Shown here: piece after piece, positions 1 through 5,179 of the stretch | How positions within the stretch are numbered: the first letter of the stretch is position 1 | Layout of the letters: each line of letters starts with the position of its first letter | NCBI GenBank assembly: GCA_010672185.1 | Contig: JAAHHL010000362.1 | Coordinates: forward strand, 1-6,992 | Source of the DNA: Caldora sp. SIO3E6 | GTDB taxonomy: Bacteria; Cyanobacteriota; Cyanobacteriia; Cyanobacteriales; Coleofasciculaceae | Length of the DNA stretch: 6,992 nucleotides | Reading direction: 5' to 3' | The notes under the pieces: generated by a model | Seen by the model: only the letters and a program-made list of their open reading frames with translations | What the model was told of the DNA's origin: nothing | Databases searched by the model: none | Position numbers and translations under genes: made by a program

Positions 1-69
1 GAGCAACCCGCCGCCAGGTGATGTCAAGCTATGGATGCGGTGGTACGTACCTCTGGGAACGCTGCTCAC

Positions 70-128
70 ATAAAGCTGTCCCTATCTAGAAGGTTCACAA
101 GAATGGAAACTGGTAGGGACTGCTTTAT
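70..128. repeat. Long imperfect inverted repeat (hairpin)
   Basis: Positions 70-84 (ATAAAGCTGTCCCTA) and 114-128 (TAGGGACTGCTTTAT) are inverted copies that match at 14 of 15 positions, with a 29-nt loop. Just before it, 8-14 (CCGCCGC) can pair with 37-43 (GCGGTGG, one G-U), and 1-5 (GAGCA) can pair with 63-67 (TGCTC), so the left edge of the window is palindrome-rich as a whole. No U-tract follows directly on either strand, so a simple terminator is not supported. It could be the end of a mobile element or part of a structured RNA that begins outside the window. Confidence 0.6.
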
Positions 129-225
129 CGAATATTTTATTAGGCATCTCCAATAATTATCCTAGAACCCCCATTCAACCACTGCAAAAATCGGGTTTCT
201 GGAGATATCTATTTTCCTCATAGCT

Positions 226-640
226 TGTGAGTCAGTACTCTTGCCTAACCCTCTTTGACATCATCTGGCATAAACTCATTCACCACCTATCAGGTGAAAA
301 TACCTCCAACCTCACACAAGCCAAGCATACCCATCTAGCTTACCTGTTTTCACTGCCACGCGGGGATGTACCAGACGCGGTAACGTATCTTCACCCTCTT
401 GAGCTAAGATACCAGCCTGATTCTACCCTCTCTGTGTGCTTCCTGAGTATGCTTAAGTTGACACCAATGAGCTTCAACCCGCCCAATAAGCGCGAAGCGT
501 TTCCCAGTGGTCATAGCGTCGAATACAGGATTTGGGGGCACAGTCTTGGGAGACCCCAATTAGTCTACACTCCAGTTTCATCTCGAACTCAGATTTCTTT
601 GCTGTGGGGTTTGACCCCTCAGTTAATTCGCCCACAGTAT
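226..640 (-). ncRNA. Candidate structured RNA, possibly an orphan IscB-type omegaRNA (HEARO)
   Basis: No reading frame here resembles a known protein, but the stretch has many potential stems. In plus coordinates they are: 602-608 with 631-637 (CTGTGGG/CCCACAG); 532-537 with 554-559 (TTGGGG/CCCCAA) enclosing 543-546 with 551-554; 385-391 with 406-412 (GTATCTT/AAGATAC); 369-372 with 379-382; 294-300 with 347-353 (GTGAAAA/TTTTCAC); and 284-288 with 292-296 (CACCT/AGGTG). The last two compete for the same bases, as in a pseudoknot or a switch. The minus strand is the more RNA-like reading to me. From memory it resembles the HNH-endonuclease-associated RNAs found next to iscB in cyanobacteria, but no iscB follows at lower coordinates. 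Its 5' end (about 643) abuts a repeat unit, as expected for a mobile element boundary. The family assignment is inference; the stems are directly visible. Confidence 0.35.
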
Positions 641-754
641 CTTTAATTCCCTGGCGGTTAACACAACTGTAGCTAAATTTGACCAAAAGAGCTGTTGTAA
701 GTAGATTAATATCAACCATTTTTCCAGAAAATCTTATTGCTTACAGATTATTCC

Positions 755-804
755 AGTCCGTTTTAACGGACTTTATCTATGAGCCAGGGAATTAATTCCC
801 TGGC
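755..804 (+). repeat. REP-like palindrome pair, copy A
   Basis: Hairpin 1 is AGTCCGTTTTAACGGACT (755-772). A short linker containing CTATGAG follows. Hairpin 2 is a 22-nt perfect palindrome at 783-804 with core CCAGGGAATTAATTCCCTGG. The same two-hairpin plan occurs in copies B, C and D. Confidence 0.8.
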
Positions 805-913
805 GGTTAACGCGACTGTAACTAAATTTGATCAAAAGAACTGTTGTAATTAGATTAACATTAACCATTGTTTCAGCAAATCTTATTGCTTACATCTATT
901 CCAGTCCGTATCC

Positions 914-963
914 GCCGGTGGTTTAAACCACCGGCTCATAGCGTAAGTCCACTTAAGTGGACT
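914..963 (-). repeat. REP-like palindrome pair, copy B (inverted)
   Basis: Read on the minus strand, hairpin 1 is AGTCCACTTAAGTGGACT (946-963), followed by the CTATGAG linker and a 22-nt perfect palindrome at 914-935 with core CCGGTGGTTTAAACCACCGG. Both palindromes differ from copies A and C on both arms at once, so pairing is preserved. It sits in opposite orientation inside repeat unit 2, directly after that unit's truncated AGTCCG (903-908). Confidence 0.8.
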
Positions 964-1070
964 AGGGAAACTTGAGGTAATTTGTACTTTATGGGGAAGA
1001 GGGCATCTCTTTTCACAATTAGATTAACATCAACCATTGTTCAGAAAATCTTATTGCTTACATCTATTCC

Positions 1071-1120
1071 AGTCCGTTTTAACGGACTTTATCTATGAGC
1101 CAGGGAATTAATTCCCTGGC
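1071..1120 (+). repeat. REP-like palindrome pair, copy C
   Basis: Hairpin 1 AGTCCGTTTTAACGGACT is at 1071-1088. The linker TTATCTATGAG follows, and hairpin 2 is the 22-nt perfect palindrome at 1099-1120. The module is identical to copy A. It lies 79 bp downstream (in transcriptional terms) of the transposase stop codon. Confidence 0.8.
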
Positions 1121-1198
1121 GATTAACGAGACTGTAACTAAATTTCGCCAAAACATCTATTCTTCAGCAGTTAATCCACTTCCCAGTTAGCAAATTCC

Positions 1199-1642
1199 TT
1201 ATCTCGGATACCAACGGTCTGGACAATCATCTTGACGAATAGCTTGCTCCAAAGAAGCGATCGCAGTTCCTTGCCGATGATGTTCCTTCTGATTTTTCAC
1301 ATAATTAACTGCTTGCTCCAATTGCTTACCTCCCAAAGAAAATACACCGTATCCTTCTTGCCAACCAAATTTATCTGAGTCAGCAGCAACAGCACTATTT
1401 AAATAATGAGCACTGCTGCCTTTTATATGTTTAACAAAATCAGCAATAGACAATACCGGAGGAATCGAAACTACTAGATGAATATGCTCTTCTATACCAC
1501 CAATTGCATGAACAATACAACGATGAGTATCAGCCTTAGCAATGATATAACGATAAAGTTCAGCCTCTCGCTTGGGATTAATTAGAGGTTGGCGATTCTT
1601 GGTTGCCCAAATCAGATGATAATAGAGTCGCCACAAAGCCAT
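1199..1642 (-). CDS. IS200/RAYT-type Y1 (HUH) transposase
   Basis: This is a complete single-domain tyrosine transposase of 147 residues, the normal size for Y1 transposases, which cut and join single-stranded DNA at hairpins. The fold is recognisable from the N-terminal YYHLIWATKNRQPL segment. The HUH metal-binding motif is His-Ile-His at residues 53-55 (EEHIHLVVSIPP), and the catalytic tyrosine is near residue 114 (NYVKNQKEHHRQ), preceded by the typical FGWQEGYGVFSLG. I chose ATG 1642 because GAGGAG lies eight bases upstream and homology begins here; the frame stays open to a GTG at 1696, but that lies inside a REP palindrome. No tnpB is next to it. REP-like pairs flank it (copy D upstream, copies A-C downstream), which favours a REP-associated tyrosine transposase over a classical IS200, although I cannot place it in a subgroup from sequence alone. 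No disruption is seen. Confidence 0.88.
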   Translation of the reverse strand: MALWRLYYHLIWATKNRQPLINPKREAELYRYIIAKADTHRCIVHAIGGIEEHIHLVVSIPPVLSIADFVKHIKGSSAHYLNSAVAADSDKFGWQEGYGVFSLGGKQLEQAVNYVKNQKEHHRQGTAIASLEQAIRQDDCPDRWYPR

Positions 1643-1674
1643 AATTTTCTCCTCACATAACTTTCTCCTCACAT
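1640..1674 (-). promoter_or_regulatory. Duplicated Shine-Dalgarno/start-stop leader of the transposase
   Basis: A 16-bp unit (minus strand TGAGGAGAAARTTATG) is repeated in tandem directly upstream of the transposase. It creates ATG codons at 1674 and 1658, each followed at once by TGA, before the true ATG at 1642. Each TGA overlaps the start of the next GAGGAG ribosome binding site. The duplication is seen directly. An effect on translation (initiation on minimal start-stop frames, or re-initiation) is inference. Confidence 0.55.
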
Positions 1675-1689
1675 TATTGTCTAGCTTCC

Positions 1690-1742
1690 AGTCCACTTCA
1701 GTGGACTTAATCTATTAGCCGGTGAGTTTAAACTCTGGGTGG
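1690..1742 (+). repeat. REP-like palindrome pair, copy D (partly decayed)
   Basis: Hairpin 1 is AGTCCACTTCAGTGGACT (1690-1707), and the linker is TAATCTATTAG. Hairpin 2 keeps the core GAGTTTAAACTC (1724-1735), but its outer arms no longer pair perfectly. It lies immediately upstream of the transposase start and about 40 bp past the caspase-gene stop, so it may mark one end of the transposase element. Confidence 0.75.
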
Positions 1743-1783
1743 ATAGACGGATTAGTAAGAACGAATGAGTGAGCTTCTCAAAA

Positions 1784-2875
1784 TTACCCCTCCTTCCGCA
1801 ATAACATTCCCGGTTTAACCACTTCCTCAATAATTGCTTTTCCTTCCAAACCCTGACGCGATCGCAATATTACTTTTCCAGAACCATTAACTGCCGTAAA
1901 AACAGTACCACTCTCAATCGTTGCTAAGTCTAATCCTCCCAACCACAAAGTTGCTTGATTCCCTTCCACCTCCGTAATTACAGTATGAGCTGCGGGACTT
2001 TCCGGGTTGAGGAAATAGATAGGTTGCTGCTCATACCCACTTCCCACCTTGACTTCAGCACGGGGAATTTGGTTGAATTTCTTTGGTATCTGGGGGATAA
2101 CATAAGCGATCGCATCTTCAACAGTGCTAGTTTCTAACCAGAGATATTGGGTTAGTAAATAAGTAAAGATACCTGCAAAGAAACCATTCAAACGAGCATC
2201 CGCTGCGGTTTGCTTGGGAGCCGTTGATGCCAGTACCACTCCTTTAGCAACTCCCCGCCGATATTCTTCGATAAACTCTTCGCGAGACATATTTAATTGT
2301 GAGAGCCACTGCTCTTGGTAAGCCTTTTCTTCTGGAGAAATCAGAACATTCCTACCACCATTACGAGCGCGTACCTTAAATTTTCTCGTAGCAGCACCAG
2401 AAAAACAACTATCCAAGACAACAGTGACATATTCACTCTGCAAAGCTGACATCAGCAAGAACAAAGTGTGTCCCATAATATCCTTAACTACACCTTCTTC
2501 TGCTGGATATCCAGGGGGTAAAGTGCCATCCACAGGAACAAAAGTGCCGTTTAATTGGTTATTCTGGTTACTAGGCTCAAAAACAATCGGGTCTGGATCA
2601 AAAACTCGTGAACCATGTCCGGAGTAGTGATAGACTACCACATCTCCTGGCTTAGCCTGCTTAATCAAATACTCTTCAAAGGCTTCTAACATTCCTTGAC
2701 GAGTTGCTTGTTCATCAGTCAGGGTGTAAATATCCTTGGGATTAAAACCAAAGCGATGGATAAGGAGATGACGTTGTAACTCCACATCATTAATACATCC
2801 CTTTAATGGTTGAGAGGTATACTTAGGGTCTGCTGAATAAGTGTGGAAGCCATACCAGATTCGTCTTTCAATCAT
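1784..2875 (-). CDS. Caspase-family (metacaspase-like, C14) protein, catalytic fragment of a disrupted gene
   Basis: This encodes a peptidase C14 (p20-like) domain. PLKGCINDVELQRHLL and the block DIYTLTDEQATRQG lead to the catalytic histidine in YHYSGHGSR (about residue 87) and the catalytic cysteine in VVLDSCFSGAA (about residue 157), counted from ATG 2875. VVLASTAPKQTA and a tyrosine/leucine-rich helix follow, then a small beta-rich tail ending GMLLRKEG. The frame also opens from a TTG at 2887. Neither start has a convincing ribosome binding site, and the first ~11 residues come from inserted sequence. The missing N-terminus (Tat signal and first strand) is at 3040-3204. Related cyanobacterial proteins, as I recall them, continue well past this C-terminus, so the 3' end may also be shortened near REP copy D. 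Both catalytic residues survive, but export and folding would probably fail without the N-terminus. Family members are arginine/lysine-specific cysteine proteases or inactive relatives. Confidence 0.85.
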   Translation of the reverse strand: MIERRIWYGFHTYSADPKYTSQPLKGCINDVELQRHLLIHRFGFNPKDIYTLTDEQATRQGMLEAFEEYLIKQAKPGDVVVYHYSGHGSRVFDPDPIVFEPSNQNNQLNGTFVPVDGTLPPGYPAEEGVVKDIMGHTLFLLMSALQSEYVTVVLDSCFSGAATRKFKVRARNGGRNVLISPEEKAYQEQWLSQLNMSREEFIEEYRRGVAKGVVLASTAPKQTAADARLNGFFAGIFTYLLTQYLWLETSTVEDAIAYVIPQIPKKFNQIPRAEVKVGSGYEQQPIYFLNPESPAAHTVITEVEGNQATLWLGGLDLATIESGTVFTAVNGSGKVILRSRQGLEGKAIIEEVVKPGMLLRKEG

Positions 2876-3045
2876 GCAGCAAGTCAAAAAATCCCAAGAA
2901 ATTGCATCTCTTAGCTCAAAAACCTGGCATCAACCCGGGTAACCTTGGGGGATGCAGATGCCCAAAACAGCGGATAAATGCTGCATTCATTCTTACTTAT
3001 TACTTGTTACTTGTTACTTGTTACTTATTCTCCCAAGCCCTACTT
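2843..3045. other. ~203-bp insertion splitting the caspase gene
   Basis: On the minus strand the N-terminal fragment reads ...LALLVGIN up to 3046, and the catalytic fragment resumes at 2842 with TYSADPKYTSQPLKGC. Joining them directly gives a natural sequence for this family (GIN-TYSADPKY). The DNA between has stops in frame, a heptamer array (2995-3029), and the inverted pair GGCATC/GATGCC around a CCCGGG. AATAAGT (2836-2842) and its inverse ACTTATT (3042-3048) lie at the two junctions. No transposase is encoded. It looks like a small repeat-derived or MITE-like insertion; the exact ends are uncertain by a few bases. Confidence 0.65.
2995..3029. repeat. Heptamer tandem array (ACTTRTT)5
   Basis: Five perfect-length heptamers, ACTTATT, ACTTGTT three times, then ACTTATT, run without gaps. 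This is a cyanobacterial STRR-type array. It lies inside the caspase gene interruption. The same heptamer occurs alone at the 3042-3048 junction, which suggests the array and the insertion share an origin. Confidence 0.9.
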
Positions 3046-3204
3046 ATTGATACCAACCAATAAAGCCAGTTTGCGAGGAGTAGTTTGAGCCAGTACTTTC
3101 CCGTAGCGATGGGCTTGCTGCTTGAGATGAACTTGGCTCAACCCTAAACTTGCCAGAACCGAGCCAGCGAATTGGAAGAACTGACGGCGAGAAATGCGAT
3201 ACAT
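3040..3204 (-). pseudogene. N-terminal fragment of the disrupted caspase gene (Tat signal)
   Basis: This 54-codon fragment starts at ATG 3204. It carries a twin-arginine export signal: RISRRQFFQFAG, then a hydrophobic stretch (SVLASLGL), then VLAQTTPRK where cleavage is plausible. It ends in the first strand of the caspase fold, KLALLVGIN, which normally runs straight into the rest of the p20 domain. Here it meets one foreign codon and TAG at 3040-3042. The remaining protein is encoded from 2842 downward. The native gene would therefore have begun at 3204 and encoded a Tat-exported caspase-like protein of a little over 400 residues, or longer if the C-terminus is also cut. No strong ribosome binding site is visible upstream. 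Confidence 0.8.
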
Positions 3205-3309
3205 GGCTACCCAGTAAAACTCGAAATATGTTTTACCTTAGGTTAATCGCTTATTCTCCTTCTCAGGAGCTCGTTTCCAAATATGTAACGGAATATAGGC
3301 AAAGCCTTT

Positions 3310-3480
3310 TTATGCTTGCTCCAGCTGCACAGTATAAACCTTATATGTCCCCTGAAATTCTCGATCTTCACTTTCATCAATATACCCATACCAAGCAATG
3401 AGTATTACTTCTGTTGCATTATCTTCAGCACGATGAGGTGGGACTCGCTTCTTAGCCAACCCAGTATCCAAAGTTTGCAT
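3310..3480 (-). CDS. Small hypothetical protein, 56 residues
   Basis: A short open frame starts with ATG 25 bp after the M50 protease stop and ends at TAA 3310, about 105 bp before the caspase-gene start, all in the same orientation. The product begins MQTLDTGLAKKRVPPHRAE and has an acidic, tyrosine-rich second half (ILIAWYGYIDESEDREFQG) that looks like a small beta-rich fold. I do not recognise the family. Position between two minus-strand genes and a protein-like composition argue that it is real. The lack of a clear Shine-Dalgarno, and the chance that it is a remnant of a longer gene, argue against. Confidence 0.45.
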   Translation of the reverse strand: MQTLDTGLAKKRVPPHRAEDNATEVILIAWYGYIDESEDREFQGTYKVYTVQLEQA

Positions 3481-3505
3481 AGATGTAATGTTTTTTTACG
3501 ATAAA

Positions 3506-4813
3506 TCATCCAATCAAGTTTTTAAACAACGGATTTTCCCGAATAGCCTCAAAGTCAGAGTCAGTTTTGGCATCGTTGATCGATTTATTTGGCTCTAACT
3601 CAATTGCCTGTTGCAGGTTTTCAACTGCTAAAGTAATATTGGTTTGCAGAGCGTAACAGCAAGCCTTGTTATACCAAGCCCCAGCGTAGTCAGGTTTGAT
3701 TTGAATCGCTCTGTCATAAGAAGCGAGCGCTTTTTCATATTGTTGCAAGTGATAGAAGGCATCACCCCGGTAAAACCAAAAACTTTCGATGTTAGACTCA
3801 AGGGCAATTGCCTGATCATAAGAGGAGATCGCTTCTTCATACCTTTGTAGATACCCGAAAGTCAAGCCTTGGTAATACCAAACACTAGCATCTTGAGAAT
3901 AGATTTGAATCACTTGCTCATAGGAAGTGATCGCCTCTTCATATCTTTGCAGTAGATGTAAGACATAGCTGCGAAAATACCAGGCTTCATAGTAATCTGC
4001 CTTGATAGCAATAGCTTGATTATAGGCGGCAAGTGCTGCCTCATACTGTTGTGATTTAAGGAGTTTATTACCTCGTCTATACTGCTCATTTTCCTTGCTT
4101 CTCAACAGCCATGCAAGAACCACAAATCCTAAGACTAACCAGCCAGACTGTTGTCGAAACAGCTGAAATCCGACCCCTGCCATCTCTGGTGGCACACCAA
4201 GAGTCTTACTAATAGTATGAGCCGTTTGCCATAGTAATCGACTTGCAGGTTCAACAAACCATAACAATCCAAAAATTACCCATATGCCATATCTGCCAAA
4301 CTTGTTCAGTTGAATCTGAATTTTTTGGGGTAACCAAGGTTCAATAATGCCATACCCATCCAATGGTGGAATTGGTAGTAAGTTCAGTATAACTGCCAGA
4401 ATTTCCAGGAGAATCAGGAAAGCAAGGCTAGGCAAAATCCAATGTTGAGTTTCCCTAGATACCCAACCCATCCAAAAAGGCATTGCCAAGAAGCAAGTCA
4501 CTAAAGCACTTGCCAAAGGTCCTGCAGCGGAGACAGCACTTTCCCAACCGCGATGGCGTAATCGACTCCTGTCAATATACACCGCTCCCCCAGGTAAGGC
4601 AATGCCCCCCAACAGCAAAAACAAAATCGGTAGCGCCAGACTCAAACCAGGATCAGTATATTTGAGCGGATTCAGGGTCAAATATCCCTTATCTTTGACG
4701 GAGGTATCCCCACCGACATAGGCTACTACTGCATGACCAAATTCGTGTAGACAAACCGATACAATCCAACCGAGGCAAACAAAAATAGTGACAAGCCACA
4801 CAATATCCTTCAT
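3506..4813 (-). CDS. Site-2 protease (M50) family membrane protein with C-terminal TPR repeats
   Basis: This 435-residue protein joins an intramembrane zinc metalloprotease to a TPR domain. The zinc-binding HEFGH is at residues 23-27 in the first membrane segment. The second family motif, NLLPIPPLDG, is at 144-153, where the aspartate completes the zinc site. Hydrophobic segments lie at about 3-22, 57-80, 94-117, 126-148, 174-196 and 222-238. From about 243 to 412 come five TPR units (for example YEAALAAYNQAIAI, YEEAITSYEQVIQI, YEKALASYDRAIQI), then a closing DFEAIRENPLFKNLIG tail of the kind often seen after cyanobacterial TPRs. The protease half would cleave membrane-embedded substrates such as anti-sigma factors; the TPRs probably bind partners on the cytoplasmic side. 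The substrate is unknown. ATG 4813 is used; an out-of-frame ATG at 4817 overlaps it, and the ribosome binding site is weak. The gene is divergent from the glycosyltransferase and is followed by the small ORF. Confidence 0.9.
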   Translation of the reverse strand: MKDIVWLVTIFVCLGWIVSVCLHEFGHAVVAYVGGDTSVKDKGYLTLNPLKYTDPGLSLALPILFLLLGGIALPGGAVYIDRSRLRHRGWESAVSAAGPLASALVTCFLAMPFWMGWVSRETQHWILPSLAFLILLEILAVILNLLPIPPLDGYGIIEPWLPQKIQIQLNKFGRYGIWVIFGLLWFVEPASRLLWQTAHTISKTLGVPPEMAGVGFQLFRQQSGWLVLGFVVLAWLLRSKENEQYRRGNKLLKSQQYEAALAAYNQAIAIKADYYEAWYFRSYVLHLLQRYEEAITSYEQVIQIYSQDASVWYYQGLTFGYLQRYEEAISSYDQAIALESNIESFWFYRGDAFYHLQQYEKALASYDRAIQIKPDYAGAWYNKACCYALQTNITLAVENLQQAIELEPNKSINDAKTDSDFEAIRENPLFKNLIG

Positions 4814-4880
4814 CCATAACGGTTGTGCTCACGTCTGTGGGAAGCTATCAGAATTCTTCCTTATTACGTATTTTCACACC

Positions 4881-4916
4881 TATAGTTTCACGAAACTATA
4901 CGTTGGCTAATAGTTT
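4881..4916. promoter_or_regulatory. Candidate operator: dyad TATAGTTT-N4-AAACTATA plus a third half-site
   Basis: Positions 4881-4900 form a perfect dyad with 8-bp arms and a CACG centre. A third copy of the half-site, ATAGTTT, is at 4910-4916. The dyad centre lies about 78 bp upstream of the protease start codon, a plausible position for a repressor or activator site. The regulator is unknown. As RNA the dyad could form only a short AT-rich hairpin without a U-tract, so a terminator is less likely. Confidence 0.45.
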
Positions 4917-5094
4917 AGAGTATTCTTGTGATTGTGGGTGTGTCGTTGCTATGTTTGAGAGTATACCAAAGTAACGTGTCAAGTAAATTCTGCTGAACTT
5001 GTGGGCACAAAATGGTGTAATACGAAGTCCTAGTTATCAGTCAAAATAGCATCAAGCAGTTTATTCTGCAAGCTGCTGGTTCCCACCGACAGCT

Positions 5095-5101
5095 ATAGTT
5101 T
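5095..5101 (+). promoter_or_regulatory. Fourth ATAGTTT site, upstream of the glycosyltransferase
   Basis: This is a single copy of the half-site found in the 4881-4916 cluster, here within CTATAGTTTG, 79 bp before the ATG of the glycosyltransferase. It raises the possibility that one regulator controls both divergent genes. Alone it would be chance-level. Confidence 0.3.
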
Positions 5102-5179
5102 GCTTGAGACATGCTTTGGATATACGACTAAGCATAAAAGATTGGCAATTCTGCTGAATTTCAATTCTTGGATAAGATA

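Larger units (their letters stand above)
644..1145 (+). repeat. Cluster of ~149-bp dispersed repeat units carrying REP-like palindromes
   Basis: A unit beginning TAATTCCCTGGCGGTTAA recurs at 644 and 793 (period 149), and a partial copy begins at 1109. Units 1 and 2 agree at nearly nine in ten positions up to AGTCCG at 908, where unit 2 is broken off. A third copy resumes at about 1017 (AATTAGATTAACATCAACC) and runs into the partial fourth, which fades out at about 1145. Each complete unit ends in a two-palindrome REP-like module. Positions 964-1016, between the interrupted second unit and the third, are unrelated sequence with no gene. No coding sequence is supported anywhere in 644-1198. Confidence 0.85.
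4814..5179. promoter_or_regulatory. Divergent intergenic region between protease and glycosyltransferase
   Basis: This non-coding stretch must hold the promoters for both divergent genes. It contains four ATAGTTT heptamers (see the separate entries) and a 12-bp direct repeat AATTCTGCTGAA at 4986-4997 and 5147-5158, the second ending 22 bp before the glycosyltransferase ATG. I could not fix -35/-10 hexamers with confidence. No ORF or RNA gene is recognised. Confidence 0.6.

Noticed and set aside
2..73. Open plus-strand frame to the window edge (...PPPGDVKLWMRWYVPLGTLLT)
   Set aside because: Only 23 codons and no family signal; the same bases form extensive stems. Cannot be judged without upstream sequence.
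226..280. Minus-strand MPDDVKEG-stop-ARVL, faintly like the KEGKARVL region of IscB
   Set aside because: Eight-residue resemblance interrupted by a stop and without the rest of the RRXRR domain; too weak to call an iscB remnant.
227..646. 139-codon plus-strand frame (MSQYSCLTLF...)
   Set aside because: No family resemblance, start is not ATG-supported by a ribosome binding site, and it overlaps the stem-rich RNA candidate; composition looks like translated structured DNA.
474..719. 81-codon minus-strand frame across 474-719
   Set aside because: Runs from repeat unit 1 into the structured region across an apparent junction; no recognisable protein.
1643..1696. GTG-initiated 18-residue extension of the transposase
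   Set aside because: It begins inside a REP palindrome and crosses the duplicated ribosome binding site; homology starts at ATG 1642.
2424..2627. Plus-strand frames within the caspase gene
   Set aside because: Antisense shadows of a gene with clear catalytic motifs.
2995..3029. CRISPR array at the heptamer repeats
   Set aside because: Units are 7 bp with no spacers; this is an STRR-type tandem array.
3628..3850. Frames on both strands inside the TPR region
   Set aside because: By-products of the repetitive TPR codons in the M50-TPR gene.
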